DNA of 64,000 nt. Source: Halalkalicoccus sp. CGA53 (GTDB lineage Archaea > Halobacteriota > Halobacteria > Halobacteriales > Halalkalicoccaceae). The notes under the pieces were generated by a model, which had not been told where the DNA came from, made no database searches, and saw only the letters and a program-made list of their open reading frames with translations. The position numbers were made by a program, and so were the translations under genes. The stretch spans positions 2,869,521-2,933,520 of the forward strand of contig NZ_CP144125.1 in the NCBI RefSeq assembly GCF_036429475.1, given 5' to 3'. This document shows, one piece after another, positions 8,898 through 18,069 of the stretch (its first letter is position 1; the number at the start of each line of letters is the position of its first letter).

Positions 8898-9872
8898 CTA
8901 CTGCGCCGTGGTCGCGTCGACGTACCTGTCGTTGATCTCCCAGCCGCCGTCGCCGTCGCGAACCATGTACTCGCCGTAGAAGGGGACGCGCTCGGAGACC
9001 GTGTCGCGAAACGCCTCGCGGATCTCCTCGCGGCTCATCTCGCCCATCGGTTTGAGGTCGTCGTTTCGGTTCAGACAGCCCTTGAACTGGCCGTCGTGAG
9101 TGACCCGCACCCGGTGACAGTTCGCACAGAAGTTCGGGTTCTCGACGGGGTCGACGATCTCGACCATCCCCTCGCCGATCCAGTACCGAGTTCGGTGGTG
9201 CATCTCCCTGTGCTCGATCTCGTCGGCCTGCTCGGCGAGCCAGCCGTGAACGCGGTCGATGTCGATCGACCACTCCTGTCTCCCCGTCAGCTCCGGCATG
9301 TACTGGATCAGCTGGAGCTGGAGTCCGTCCTCCTCTGCGACGTAGTCGACCATCTCCGGGATGTAGCCGGCGGTCGGCTCGAAGACGACCATGTTCAGTT
9401 TCACCGGGTCGAGACCCGCGTCGACCGCGGCGTGGACGCCCTCGATCACCCTGTCGTACGCCCCGCTCTTGGTGATTTCGGCGAATGCCTCCGGGTCGAG
9501 CGCGTCCGCGGAGACGTTCACCCGCTCTAATCCCGCCTCGACGAGGTTCGCGGCCCGACCGGGGAGGAACGTGCCGTTGGTCGTCATCGACACCTCCATC
9601 GAGTCCGGGGTTCGCTCGACGATCTCCTCTAAGTCCCCCCGGAGCATCGGCTCGCCCCCGGTGTACTTCACCTTCTTTACCCCGAACTCCGCTGCGGTCT
9701 CAACGACGCGGACGACCTGGTCGGTCGTCATCTCGTCGTCCTGCGGGTCCATCGGCCCGCGGGTGTCGCCAAGCCCCTCGTTGTGACAGTAGACACAGTC
9801 GAAGTTACACCGGTCGGTGAGCGAGACCCTGAGCCCGGTCACCTCCCGTCCGAACGAATCCGAGAGCACCAT
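8898..9872 (-). CDS. moaA: GTP 3',8-cyclase (molybdenum cofactor biosynthesis MoaA)
   Basis: A 324-residue radical SAM enzyme catalysing the first step of molybdopterin synthesis. The N-terminal cluster motif is CNFDCVYC at Cys22, Cys26 and Cys29, followed by [14 protein letters not shown]. The C-terminal [4Fe-4S] site is formed by Cys249, Cys252 and Cys266 (FCANCHRVR and FKGCLNR), with HRVRVTHDG between them. Arg/Gly-rich ends typical of bacterial MoaA are replaced by an acidic tail. The [15 protein letters not shown] start is chosen; the longer upstream reading is arginine-rich noise. No other moa gene is in the window. Confidence 0.94.
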   Translation of the reverse strand: MVLSDSFGREVTGLRVSLTDRCNFDCVYCHNEGLGDTRGPMDPQDDEMTTDQVVRVVETAAEFGVKKVKYTGGEPMLRGDLEEIVERTPDSMEVSMTTNGTFLPGRAANLVEAGLERVNVSADALDPEAFAEITKSGAYDRVIEGVHAAVDAGLDPVKLNMVVFEPTAGYIPEMVDYVAEEDGLQLQLIQYMPELTGRQEWSIDIDRVHGWLAEQADEIEHREMHHRTRYWIGEGMVEIVDPVENPNFCANCHRVRVTHDGQFKGCLNRNDDLKPMGEMSREEIREAFRDTVSERVPFYGEYMVRDGDGGWEINDRYVDATTAQ

Positions 9873-9948
9873 TCTGCTACTCACTCTCGAACGGACGACC
9901 ATAAACGAGCGGTCGGAGGCGCGAAGGGCGAAACTGTTCGTGGTTACG

Positions 9949-10527
9949 TCACCGGACCCGGACGAGCAGCACCATCGCGACGCAGAGCAGGAGGACGGTG
10001 CCGATGGCGGCGGTGAGGCTCGCGTTCCCGAGCGCGACGACGAACAGGAGGACGAGATAGAGCAGCGTCGTCCCGAGGCCGACGATCGTGAGCGCGCTGG
10101 TCTCGCCCATCGCGTGGGCCACCTCGTGGGGGTCGGGTCGGTGTCTCGGCGGGATCTCGGCCCGCCAGCGGTCGTCGATCGTCCGTTCGAGGGTGACGCT
10201 CTCGCCCTCGAGGCAGTCGACGCTCGACGCGCTGTAGCCGAGGTCGGCGACGAGGCGCGCGAACGCGAACCGGTTGCTCCACGGGATCGGCTTCTCGAAG
10301 TCCTCCGAGACACGAACCCCGTGCGGGAGTTCGTACCAGATCCGTACCGTCGACTCGTCGTGGTCGACGATGGACTCGACCCGCGCGCGCAGCCGTCGGT
10401 CGTCGATCGTCTCCAGGTGTACGCGCCCGAGATCGTCGGCGAGCGCCGCGGCGTCCGACGCCGGGCGCTCCTCTCTCACCCCCTCCCACCGGCTGGCAGC
10501 CGTTTCGGATTCGTCTCTGTCCTCCAT
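9949..10527 (-). CDS. Hypothetical protein with two C-terminal membrane segments
   Basis: A 192-residue protein of unknown function. Residues 1-140 are acidic and soluble, with a beta-rich pattern ([40 protein letters not shown]). Two hydrophobic segments close the protein: [20 protein letters not shown] and [20 protein letters not shown]. It therefore looks like a membrane-anchored cytoplasmic domain. It is divergent from the mrp gene and upstream of moaA by 76 bases on the same strand, but nothing in it suggests a role in cofactor synthesis. I do not recognise the family. Confidence 0.7.
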   Translation of the reverse strand: MEDRDESETAASRWEGVREERPASDAAALADDLGRVHLETIDDRRLRARVESIVDHDESTVRIWYELPHGVRVSEDFEKPIPWSNRFAFARLVADLGYSASSVDCLEGESVTLERTIDDRWRAEIPPRHRPDPHEVAHAMGETSALTIVGLGTTLLYLVLLFVVALGNASLTAAIGTVLLLCVAMVLLVRVR

Positions 10528-10633
10528 CTGATACCACCTCTCGGCGGGGCGACCGGACCGGATCGACGCCGCCGTCTGCGTTAAGTGCTAGCGCCCAACG
10601 GACTTATTCGTTCGGGCGCGCGCTCTCCGAACC

Positions 10634-10640
10634 CTTATTC
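10634..10640 (+). promoter_or_regulatory. Candidate TATA box of the mrp gene
   Basis: CTTATTC centred about 26 bases before the ATG at 10663. This is the spacing expected for a leaderless archaeal transcript, and it supports the internal ATG over a longer open frame that begins at 10585. Confidence 0.5.
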
Positions 10641-10662
10641 GCCGCTCGCGAGTACCGCCCCC

Positions 10663-11706
10663 ATGGACGAAGAGGCCGTCCTCGACCGGCTCCGCGCCGT
10701 CGAGGACCCCGACTTCGGTGACGACATCGTCTCGCTCGGGCTGGTCAACGAGGTAACGATCGACGAAGGGACAGTGAGCGTCTCGCTCGCGCTTGGCGCG
10801 CCGTACTCCCCCCGTGAGACCGCCATCGCGGGCGAGGTGCGCGAGGCGTTGACCGATCTCGACTACGAGATCGACCTCTCCGCGCACGTCGACGCCCCCG
10901 AGAACCCGATCCTCCCGGACGTGAAGAACGTCATCGCGGTCTCGTCGGGGAAGGGTGGCGTCGGGAAGTCCACGGTCTCGGTCAACCTCGCGGCGGGGCT
11001 CTCGCGGCTCGGCGCGCGCGTCGGCCTCTTCGACGCCGACATCTACGGCCCGAACGTCCCCCGGATGCTCGACGCCGACGAGGGGCCGAGGGCGACCGAG
11101 GAGGAGAAACTCGTCCCGCCCGAGCGCTTCGGCGTGAAGCTGATGAGCATGGGCTTTCTCGTCGGCGAGGACGACCCCGTGATCTGGCGCGGGCCGATGG
11201 TCGATAAGATCATCACCCAGCTGTTCGACGACGTGGAGTGGGGTCACCTCGACTACCTGATCGTCGATCTTCCACCGGGAACCGGCGACGCACAGCTCAC
11301 GCTCCTCCAGAACGTGCCCGTGACGGGTGCGGTGATCGTCACGACGCCACAGGACGTCGCGCTCGACGACGCACGCAAGGGACTGCGGATGTTCGGCCGC
11401 CACGACACCGTGGTGCTGGGTATCGTCGAGAACATGAGCGGCTTTACCTGCCCCGACTGCGGGTCGACCCACGACGTCTTCGAGAGCGGCGGTGGCGAGG
11501 CGTTCGCCGAGGAGGTAGAGATGCCGTACCTGGGAGGGATTCCGCTCGACCCGGCGGTCAGAACCGGCGGGCCCGACCGCGAGCCGATCGTCCTCGACGA
11601 GGGGAGCGAGACCGGCGAGGCAGTCAGAGAGATCGTCGAGAACGTCGCGAACAACGTCGGCTACACCCGGCGGGCCGACCACCGCCAGCGGGCCCGAGAG
11701 GAATGA
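10663..11706 (+). CDS. apbC: Mrp/ApbC-type iron-sulfur cluster carrier ATPase
   Basis: A 347-residue P-loop NTPase that binds and transfers Fe-S clusters in the cytoplasm. Residues 1-85 are a MIP18/DUF59 domain (DEEAVLDRLRAVEDPDFGDD, VSLGLVNEVTIDEG), then the ParA/Mrp domain begins with VIAVSSGKGGVGKSTVSVNL (deviant Walker A), with FDADIYGPNVPRML, YLIVDLPPGTGDAQLTLL and the cluster-binding CPDC near residue 265. The fusion is the standard layout of haloarchaeal Mrp. Its last base pairs form an ATGA overlap with the next small gene, so the two are co-translated. Confidence 0.93.
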   Translation: MDEEAVLDRLRAVEDPDFGDDIVSLGLVNEVTIDEGTVSVSLALGAPYSPRETAIAGEVREALTDLDYEIDLSAHVDAPENPILPDVKNVIAVSSGKGGVGKSTVSVNLAAGLSRLGARVGLFDADIYGPNVPRMLDADEGPRATEEEKLVPPERFGVKLMSMGFLVGEDDPVIWRGPMVDKIITQLFDDVEWGHLDYLIVDLPPGTGDAQLTLLQNVPVTGAVIVTTPQDVALDDARKGLRMFGRHDTVVLGIVENMSGFTCPDCGSTHDVFESGGGEAFAEEVEMPYLGGIPLDPAVRTGGPDREPIVLDEGSETGEAVREIVENVANNVGYTRRADHRQRAREE

Positions 11707-11942
11707 GCGACGAGGAGCGTTCGAGGGAGTTCGAGCCCGACCCGGAGCGAGTGCGCCTCCTCCGAGAGACCGCCGACGAGATCCGAGGCGAGAGCGGAGA
11801 GTCGAAGCAGGTGGCCGCGATCCTCTACCGGGTGAGCGACCTCTACGACGGGACGGAGGAGACGACGCCCGAGGAGATCTACCTGAACGTCAGAAACATC
11901 CTCCGGATCAGAGAGCGCGGCACGCTCGAGCGCGAGCGGTAG
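11703..11942 (+). CDS. Small conserved-looking acidic protein
   Basis: A 79-residue acidic helical protein of unknown function, starting MSDEERSREFEPDPERVRLL. It contains ETADEIRGESGESKQVAAIL and EEIYLNVRNILRIRERG, with a predicted amphipathic helical content and no cysteines or membrane segment. The ATG overlaps the mrp stop and its own TAG is directly followed by the ATG of the MFS gene, so it sits inside a three-gene transcription unit. The tight junctions on both sides are the main evidence that it is real. A possible partner of Mrp, but that is only context. Confidence 0.75.
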   Translation: MSDEERSREFEPDPERVRLLRETADEIRGESGESKQVAAILYRVSDLYDGTEETTPEEIYLNVRNILRIRERGTLERER

Positions 11943-13187
11943 ATGGAGCCGCTGGCGAGTCTGCGGGGCTTCTCACGGACGGTGTACGTCGTCGCAGTCG
12001 CGCGGTTCGTCAACGTCCTCGGTTCGGGTATGGTCTACCCCTTTGCCGTACTCTACTTCTACGGCGAGGTGGGCATCCCGTTCACCCTCGTCGGGATCGG
12101 TCTCCTCGCGAACAACGTCGCGCTCGCGGTGGGCACCGTCCTCGGAGGGATGCTCTCGGATCGGTACGGCCGGAAGCCGGTGATGGTCGCGAGCATGGCG
12201 CTTTCTGCACCTGCGCTCGCCTCGTACGCGCTCGTCTCCTCTGCACCGGAGTTCGTCCTCGTCGCGAGCGTCGCGGGGCTGGTGATGGGGCTCCTAGCCC
12301 CGGCGAGCCAGGCGATGGTCGCCGACGTGACCGAGAGCGACGCCCGCGACCGGTCCTACGGCCTGCTGAAGGTCGCGAGCAACGCCGGCTTCGGCTCCGG
12401 CTTCGTCGTCGGCGGCTTCCTCTACGGGATCGCCGAGACGCTCGTCTTCGTCGCCAACGGCGCGACGAGCGCGGTCGTCGCGCTCTGGCTGCTCGTCGCG
12501 CTCGCGCCCTCGCCCGCGAGGGACGGGGACTCGGAGGCGACGGTCGGCCTCCGGGGGACACTGGTGGAGTGGCGCCGCGCGGTCTCGCACCCGACGATCG
12601 TCGGTCTCGCGCTGCTCAACGTCGGCTTCGCGATCGCCTACGCACAGATGCAGTCTACCGTCCCGGTCCACGCCGAGGCGACGTTCGGACTCTCGAGCGA
12701 GCAGCTCGGAACCCTGTATGTATTGAACCCGCTCGTCGTCGTCCTCTTCCAGATCCCGGTCGTCACCTACGCCACCCGGTGGCGACGCACCCGCGGGCTC
12801 GTGATCTCGGCGGGCTTCTGGGCGGCGAGCTTCCTGGCTATCGCGCTCTCCTATCTGACCAGTTGGCAGCTCGGCGTGGCACTGCTCGGCGCGTTTCTCG
12901 TGCTCCGAACGGTCGGCGAACTGCTCCACGCGCCGATCGTCACCGCGCTCGCGAGCGACGTCGGCACCGTGGAGACCAGGGGGTCACAGCTCTCGGTACT
13001 GGAGGTCGCGAAACGGATCGGCTTCGGGATCGGCCCCGTCCTCGGCGGGCTCTTCTTCGATTACGGGGTCGACACACTGCTCTGGCCCGCGCTGATCGTC
13101 CTCTGTGCGGGCCTCGTCGTCGGCCTGCTCGCGCTCGAACGCCGCGTGACACCCACACAGAACGGGCGAGCGATACCGGCCGACTGA
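11943..13187 (+). CDS. MFS transporter
   Basis: A 414-residue major facilitator superfamily protein with about 12 hydrophobic segments. The loop between segments 2 and 3 carries GGMLSDRYGRKPVMVASMAL, the MFS signature G-x-x-x-D-R-x-G-R-K. A long cytoplasmic loop near residues 180-200 separates two six-helix halves. Closest in style to drug or metabolite efflux MFS proteins of haloarchaea; the substrate cannot be deduced. It starts immediately after the stop of the small acidic protein gene. Confidence 0.88.
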   Translation: MEPLASLRGFSRTVYVVAVARFVNVLGSGMVYPFAVLYFYGEVGIPFTLVGIGLLANNVALAVGTVLGGMLSDRYGRKPVMVASMALSAPALASYALVSSAPEFVLVASVAGLVMGLLAPASQAMVADVTESDARDRSYGLLKVASNAGFGSGFVVGGFLYGIAETLVFVANGATSAVVALWLLVALAPSPARDGDSEATVGLRGTLVEWRRAVSHPTIVGLALLNVGFAIAYAQMQSTVPVHAEATFGLSSEQLGTLYVLNPLVVVLFQIPVVTYATRWRRTRGLVISAGFWAASFLAIALSYLTSWQLGVALLGAFLVLRTVGELLHAPIVTALASDVGTVETRGSQLSVLEVAKRIGFGIGPVLGGLFFDYGVDTLLWPALIVLCAGLVVGLLALERRVTPTQNGRAIPAD

Positions 13188-13244
13188 TGCGGACTGCTGG
13201 ACCTGTGTACCGCGCAGGCCGAGAGCCGGGAACCGGTCTGGCCG

Positions 13245-13268
13245 GTACGGACGGACGGCAGTCCGTAC
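13245..13268. repeat. Inverted repeat upstream of the uracil-DNA glycosylase gene
   Basis: GTACGGAC, 8 bases, GTCCGTAC: perfect 8-base arms ending 41 bases before the ATG. It precedes a weak TATA-like GTTTTGG around 13279. It may be an operator or the terminator hairpin of the MFS gene. Confidence 0.45.
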
Positions 13269-13309
13269 GAGACCCCCGAGGTTTTGGACGTGCGACCCCC
13301 ACTCGGCCC

Positions 13310-13939
13310 ATGGATCCCGCTCAGGAAGAGCAGCGAAACCCCTACGGAATGGACGAGTCCTGTACGAACTGTCCCGGTCTCGTCGAGCCTCGCACCCAGG
13401 TGGTCCACGGCTACGGCGACGCGAGCGCGGAGTTCCTCTTCGTCGGCGAGCGTCCCTCAAGCGGTGCGGACGAATCCGGTATCCCGTTCTATGGCGGGGA
13501 CGGTGACGAGGCGTTCCAGGAGGTGCTGCGCGCGCTCGGGTTCGCCCACCAAGAGCCCGGCGAGGAACCCGACCTGGAGAACGTCTACCTCACGAACCTC
13601 ACGCGCTGTCGCGATCCCGAGCGTCGACCCACCGACGAGGAGATCTACACCTGCGAGCCGTTTCTGAACGCCGAGATCCGGATGATCAACCCCGAGATCC
13701 TGGTGCCAGTCGGCGATCGGGCGCTCGTCGAACTCGCGGAGGAGTACACGACGACGCCGGCCAGCGAGATCGACCTCGCGACCGACCACGCCACCGAGAT
13801 TCGTGGACGGGGCTTCGAACTCGTCCCGATGATCCATCCCGCGGAGGCGAGCGAGGCGGAGACCGAGACGTTCCTCGAGGCGTTCTCTGTCCTCCTGGGT
13901 CGGGACTACAGACAGACGAAGGGGAGACGGGGACGGTAG
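13310..13939 (+). CDS. Uracil-DNA glycosylase superfamily protein (family 4-like, Fe-S)
   Basis: A 209-residue protein of the uracil-DNA glycosylase superfamily, removing uracil from DNA in base excision repair. Four cysteines at 18, 21, 100 and 115 (SCTNCPGL, LTRCRDP, YTCEPF) fit the [4Fe-4S] site of family 4 and 5 enzymes. The active-site region reads FLFVGERPSSGADESGIPFY, close to the GEAPG...G-x-PF motif, and MIHPAE near residue 178 replaces the closing HPS/HPA motif. The GERPS variation and unusual spacing mean its exact substrate could differ from plain uracil. The MDPAQEEQ start follows a TATA-like element. Confidence 0.82.
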   Translation: MDPAQEEQRNPYGMDESCTNCPGLVEPRTQVVHGYGDASAEFLFVGERPSSGADESGIPFYGGDGDEAFQEVLRALGFAHQEPGEEPDLENVYLTNLTRCRDPERRPTDEEIYTCEPFLNAEIRMINPEILVPVGDRALVELAEEYTTTPASEIDLATDHATEIRGRGFELVPMIHPAEASEAETETFLEAFSVLLGRDYRQTKGRRGR

Positions 13940-14299
13940 GGCGAGCGGGAGCACTCGCGGATCGGGACCGAGACGGCCCCGGTCGGTGGGCGCGCCCGCC
14001 GACCGGACGGGGGAGGGCAGGCCACCTCACGAACCGTCGGACCGACGGGTCGCGAGCCGGCGGGTCGGGAGCGGACTACCGCTCGGATCCGGTCGCGCAC
14101 AAGAACGAAGCAGGAATGCTACCGGTTCTCTCGGCGCCGGTGTCGGATCGGACGACCATTCGGCGTCGGGGACGAGGACGGCGCGAAGGGGACGCGACGT
14201 CGGCATCACCCGGCCGGAGTCCCGTCTCAAGGGATACACCGATCCGTATGGGGTATTACGAAAAGCGCGTTCCGGTCGACACGAGAGCGCCGAAACCGG
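13940..14299. other. Gene-free spacer
   Basis: A 360-base GC-rich interval between convergent genes (glycosylase gene on the plus strand, hesB on the minus strand). Open frames here are arginine/proline-rich and lack recognisable starts or motifs. No tRNA, clear hairpin or repeat was seen. Confidence 0.6.
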
Positions 14300-14662
14300 T
14301 CAGGTCCGGAACGACTCGCCGCAGCCGCACTCGCTGACGACGTTCGGGTTCTCGACGTGGAAGCCCGCGCCCTGGAGCCCGCCCTCGAAGTCGAGGACGC
14401 TCCCGCCGATGTAGCGCATGCTCGCGGGGTCGACGAACACACGGAGGTCGTGGTGTTCGAAGACCGTGTCGTCGTCTTCCGGTTCGACGTCGAAACGCAT
14501 CCCGTAGGAGAGCCCCGCACAGCCGCCCTGCTGGACGAACAGCCTGAGACCGGCCTCACCGGTATCGAGTCCCTCGTCCTCCAGCAGGCCCAGTGCCTGT
14601 TCCGCCGCGATCGGTGTCACCTCGATCCGTGTCTCGGTTCCCAAGACGCTCTCTGTGCTCAT
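14300..14662 (-). CDS. HesB/IscA-type iron-sulfur cluster assembly protein
   Basis: A 120-residue A-type Fe-S carrier. The family pattern is complete: EVTPIAAEQALGLLEDEGLD, GLRLFVQQGGCAGLSYGM with Cys48, and the C-terminal SECGCGESF with Cys112 and Cys114, the three cysteines that ligate the cluster. Such proteins (IscA, ErpA, HesB) deliver clusters to target enzymes. MSTESVLG is chosen as the start; a TATA-like GTTAACACT lies about 26 bases upstream of it (14684-14692). It does not form an operon with the Mrp gene, although both serve the same process. Confidence 0.92.
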   Translation of the reverse strand: MSTESVLGTETRIEVTPIAAEQALGLLEDEGLDTGEAGLRLFVQQGGCAGLSYGMRFDVEPEDDDTVFEHHDLRVFVDPASMRYIGGSVLDFEGGLQGAGFHVENPNVVSECGCGESFRT

Positions 14663-14798
14663 GGGAGACCGTTGCTCGCCCGACGGGTTAACACTAACGC
14701 CGATCCGTCGCGCGGACGGGGCCCGGCGCTCCACGGGTTCGGCACAACCGGGAAGCCCGTGAGAAAGTACTTGTAGCCGTTTGCGCAACGAGTGGCCC

Positions 14799-15257
14799 AT
14801 GGACCACCCACTCGTCGCCACCGATTCGAGCGACCGTTCGCCGGAGCTGATCCGCGAGGCCGGAGCGCTCGCGGAAGCCGCGGGCGTCCCGCTGTTGGTG
14901 CTCACGGTCGTCACCAGGGAGGAGTTCGAGGAGGACGCCGCGGTGCTGGAGACGATCGGGGACGTCGAGAAGGCGGCCTACGAGCCGAAGCCGGCCGAGT
15001 ACGCGAGGAACGTCGCCGAAAGCGCGGCCGCGGACCTGCTCTCGGGGTTCGACGTCGAGACCGGGACGGTCGGCCGGTACGTCGACGACGGCGACGACCG
15101 GGCGGACGCGATACTGCAGGTCGCGGAGGAATTGGGTTGTGACTACGTCTTCCTCACCGGTCGCCGTCGCAGTCCCGCCGGAAAGGCGATCTTCGGCGAC
15201 ACCGCCCAGGACGTCCTCCTCTCCTTCGACGGGTACGTCGTCACGCTGACCGACTAG
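14799..15257 (+). CDS. Universal stress protein (UspA family)
   Basis: A 152-residue USP-domain protein. It begins DHPLVATDSSDRSPELIREA, and the C-terminal nucleotide-binding pattern is CDYVFLTGRRRSPAGKAIFG, i.e. G-R-x-R-S-P followed by a glycine-rich helix start, with VLLSFDGYVVTL closing the last strand. The ATG at 14799 is preferred over one at 14781 because the fold starts right after it. Role unknown beyond stress-related ATP binding suggested by the family. Divergent from hesB. Confidence 0.88.
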   Translation: MDHPLVATDSSDRSPELIREAGALAEAAGVPLLVLTVVTREEFEEDAAVLETIGDVEKAAYEPKPAEYARNVAESAAADLLSGFDVETGTVGRYVDDGDDRADAILQVAEELGCDYVFLTGRRRSPAGKAIFGDTAQDVLLSFDGYVVTLTD

Positions 15258-15298
15258 CCCCTCGGGTGTCGCGAGGACGCCCCGCGGTCGCGCCGCGA

Positions 15299-16621
15299 TC
15301 ACTCGCGGAGGCTCTCCTTCGGGTCCGCTTCGGTGTCCACCAGGCTGTCCTCCCGGAGCCTGATCGAGACGCTCTCGGCGTGGGCCTCCAGTCCCTCCGC
15401 CCGAGCGAGCGTCTCCACCGTATCGGAGAGGTCGTCGAGCCCCTCGCGCGAGAGGCGCTGGACGGTCGTCGAACGGACGAACTGGTCGACCGAGAGCCCC
15501 CCAGTGACCCGCGCGAGCCCGTTCGTCGGCAGGACGTGGTTCGTCCCGCTGGCGTAGTCGCCCGCGGCGACCGGCGTGTGCGGCCCGAGGAAGACGCTTC
15601 CTGCGCTGTCGATCCGGTCGAGGATCTCCTCGTCCCTGTCGGCCTGGATCGAGAGGTGTTCGGCGGCGTACGCGTCGGCGAACGAGATCACCTCGCTCAT
15701 CGACCGCCCCACGAGGACGCCGCTCGCCTCGTGAGCAAGCGCCTTCCGGATCGTCCCCTCGCGCTCGCGACCCGTCGTCTGTGCCTCGATCGCCGCACAG
15801 ACCGCCTCGGCCGTCGACTCGTCGTCCGTCGCGACTACCACCGAGGCCCCCGGGTCGTGTTCGGCCTGGGCGAGGACGTCCGCCGCGACGAACCCGGCGT
15901 CGGCCGTCTCGTCACAGATCACGAGGACCTCGCTCGGGCCGGCGAGGAAGTCGATCTCGCAGTCCTCTCGAATCTCCGCTTTCGCGGCCGTCACCCACCT
16001 GTTCCCGGGCCCGACCACCTTCTCGACGGCCGTCACGGTCTCGGTACCGTAGGCGAGCGCAGCGATCGCCTGGGCGCCGCCGACGCTGTAGACCGCATCC
16101 GCACCAGCGGCCGAGATCGCGGCGAGCGTGACGGGGTTGATCCGTTCGGCGGGCGGGGTCGCTACGGCGACGTGGTCGACGCCCGCGACCGTCGCGGGGA
16201 CGACCGTCATGATCGCACTGGAGGGGTACGCTGCGGTCCCACCCGGGACGTACGCGCCGATCCGTTCGAGCGGTCGGAACCGTCGTCCGAGTTCGCGGCC
16301 CCGACCGAACGCCTCGCGCCAGTCCTCGCGGAGCTGTGCCTCGTGGAACTCGCGGACGTTCCCGATCGCCGCCTCGATCGCCGCTCGTACCTCGTCGTCG
16401 ATCGCCTCGTAGGCGCGTTCGGCCTCGACCGTGATATCGAGGCTGCCGACCTCGACGTCGTCGAACTCGCGGCTGAACTCGCGGACCGCGACGTCGCCCT
16501 CGTCCCGGACGCGCTCTGTGATCTCGCGGACGTCGCCGCGGACCGCCTCGACGCCCCCGTCGCGCTCGAAGAACGCGCGGCGTTCGTCGGGGCCGAGGTC
16601 CGCGATAGAACGGCTCTCCAT
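15299..16621 (-). CDS. hisD: Histidinol dehydrogenase
   Basis: Histidinol dehydrogenase, 440 residues, catalysing the last two oxidations of histidine biosynthesis with NAD and zinc. Landmarks: RLGRRFRPLERIGAYVPGGT in its family form (GRRFRPLERIGAYVPGGTAA), YPSSAIMTVVPATVAGVDHV, DAVYSVGGAQAIAALAYGTE, VVGPGNRWVTAAKAEI, and the zinc/base region AEHDPGASVVVATDDE, AAEHLSIQADRD and GDYASGTNHVLPTNGLAR. It stands alone here, as his genes are commonly scattered in haloarchaea. The ATG at 16621 begins MESRSIADLGPDERRAFFER. Confidence 0.96.
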   Translation of the reverse strand: MESRSIADLGPDERRAFFERDGGVEAVRGDVREITERVRDEGDVAVREFSREFDDVEVGSLDITVEAERAYEAIDDEVRAAIEAAIGNVREFHEAQLREDWREAFGRGRELGRRFRPLERIGAYVPGGTAAYPSSAIMTVVPATVAGVDHVAVATPPAERINPVTLAAISAAGADAVYSVGGAQAIAALAYGTETVTAVEKVVGPGNRWVTAAKAEIREDCEIDFLAGPSEVLVICDETADAGFVAADVLAQAEHDPGASVVVATDDESTAEAVCAAIEAQTTGREREGTIRKALAHEASGVLVGRSMSEVISFADAYAAEHLSIQADRDEEILDRIDSAGSVFLGPHTPVAAGDYASGTNHVLPTNGLARVTGGLSVDQFVRSTTVQRLSREGLDDLSDTVETLARAEGLEAHAESVSIRLREDSLVDTEADPKESLRE

Positions 16622-16929
16622 GGTTGGCGTAGGAACCGGAGCCGAAAACGGTTACCGATCCGGTGACGAGCGGTCGTCGACACGTCGCGGTATGCGAGGT
16701 CCGTCGCCGAAGCGAGGAAGGAATTGTCAGAGCTATCGATCGTCTCGCCCTCCCCACAGGTCGGCCGACGACTCCCGTCCTCCCGGTTTTCACACCCGTG
16801 GGCCTCCCACCCGACCTGAGCGATAGATAGGAGATGTGGCGTGAAAAAATAGTATCTTCTCTACATTAAATAAGTTAGCAGTTATTGAACATAAGAATTA
16901 AAATACCGTGAGTCATCCGGGGAACAAGG
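16622..16929. other. Gene-free spacer with AT-rich promoter patch
   Basis: A 308-base interval between divergent hisD and the kinase gene. The left 200 bases are ordinary GC-rich sequence. Positions 16822-16908 are unusually AT-rich for this genome, with an A6 run at 16842-16849 and several TATA-like words (CATTAAATAAG, GAATTAAAATA). Confidence 0.6.
16895..16905 (+). promoter_or_regulatory. Candidate TATA box of the histidine kinase gene
   Basis: GAATTAAAATA is centred 29 bases before the ATG at 16930, the spacing of a leaderless transcript. It is the last of several AT-rich words in this spacer, so alternative upstream starts are possible. Confidence 0.55.
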
Positions 16930-18069
16930 ATGGACGTGGGACGCTCCGGGTCCGCTGTTTTGGCGAGAGGTGTCATCGTACTCCTCGGGGGCGTGTACGT
17001 CGCTCTCGCGGCCGGAGTGCTCGTAGGACGGGTCGTCTGGAACGCGCCAGTCGAGACCACTCCGGTGGAGTTCGCGCTGCTGGCCGGTCTCGGTGTCGCC
17101 CTCCTCTACGGTGGCTACCGATTGACACACGTGGACGTCCAGCCCGCGTTCTACCCGACCATCGCGGCCTGGTGTCTCGGTGGGTTCGGGGGGATGCTCG
17201 CCATCCTCCTCCTCTACGACGCCCAGCCGAGTACCAGCGTCTCCTTTTCGGGCGCACCGATCCTCACGGGACTCGGAGCCCTCGCCGGCTACGGCGTGGG
17301 GATCAACGTCGCACGGACACGGGAGTTACGACGGACACGACGGCGGCTCGACGAGACGATAGAACGGCTCCAGACGTCGAACGAACGCCTCGAGCAGTTC
17401 GCCTACGCGGCCTCCCACGACCTCCAGGAGCCGCTACGGATGGTCTCGAGCTACCTGTCCCTCATCGAGCGACGGCACGGCGATAACCTCGATCGAGAGG
17501 GGCTGGAGTTCCTCGAGCTCGCGGTCGACGGTGCCGATCGGATGCTCGGGATGATAGACGGCCTGCTCGTCTACTCGCAGGTCGCCGCGAGCGACGATCG
17601 GTCCGAGCCGGTCGACCTGGACGCGGTGCTCGAGGTCGTACGGTCGGACCTCCGGAGGAAGATCGAAGCGGAGGACGCCGAGATCACGGCGGAGACGCTG
17701 CCCACCGTGGACGGGAAGGAAGAACAGCTCTACCACGTGTTCCAGAACCTGCTGTCCAACGCGATCAAGTACTGCGGTGAGGAGCCACCACGGGTTCACG
17801 TCACCGCCGAGCGCGATTCGACGGAGTGGACGCTCACCATACACGACGAAGGAATCGGTATCGACCAGGAGGACGCCGACTCGATCTTCGAGATGTTCCA
17901 ACGGATCCACAGTCGTGAGGACAGCACCGGGTCGGGAATCGGTCTCGCGATCTGCGAACAGATCGTCGAACGCCACGGCGGCGAGATATGGGTCGACTCC
18001 GAACCCGGAGTCGGCTCGTCGTTCTCGTTCACCTTACCGGCCGCCTCCGGGGGTGATCGCGATGCGTGA
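16930..18069 (+). CDS. Membrane-bound sensor histidine kinase
   Basis: A 379-residue sensor kinase. Residues 1-130 hold four hydrophobic segments (for example VIVLLGGVYVALAAGVLVGR and FALLAGLGVALLYGGYRL), with no PAS or GAF domain. A short coiled coil (RRTRRRLDETIERLQTSNER) leads into the HisKA box FAYAASHDLQEPLRMVSSYL, with the phosphorylated His near residue 165. The ATPase domain follows with the N box NLLSNAIKYC, G1 HDEGIGIDQ, the F box and G2 STGSGIGLAICEQIVERHGG. It probably senses a membrane-linked or redox signal. The stop overlaps the response-regulator start by 8 bases, so the two form a two-component pair. Confidence 0.93.
   Translation: MDVGRSGSAVLARGVIVLLGGVYVALAAGVLVGRVVWNAPVETTPVEFALLAGLGVALLYGGYRLTHVDVQPAFYPTIAAWCLGGFGGMLAILLLYDAQPSTSVSFSGAPILTGLGALAGYGVGINVARTRELRRTRRRLDETIERLQTSNERLEQFAYAASHDLQEPLRMVSSYLSLIERRHGDNLDREGLEFLELAVDGADRMLGMIDGLLVYSQVAASDDRSEPVDLDAVLEVVRSDLRRKIEAEDAEITAETLPTVDGKEEQLYHVFQNLLSNAIKYCGEEPPRVHVTAERDSTEWTLTIHDEGIGIDQEDADSIFEMFQRIHSREDSTGSGIGLAICEQIVERHGGEIWVDSEPGVGSSFSFTLPAASGGDRDA

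Noticed and set aside
16842-16849. A6 run as a terminator for a minus-strand gene
   Set aside because: It lies upstream of hisD, not downstream of any minus-strand gene, so it is better read as part of an AT-rich promoter region.
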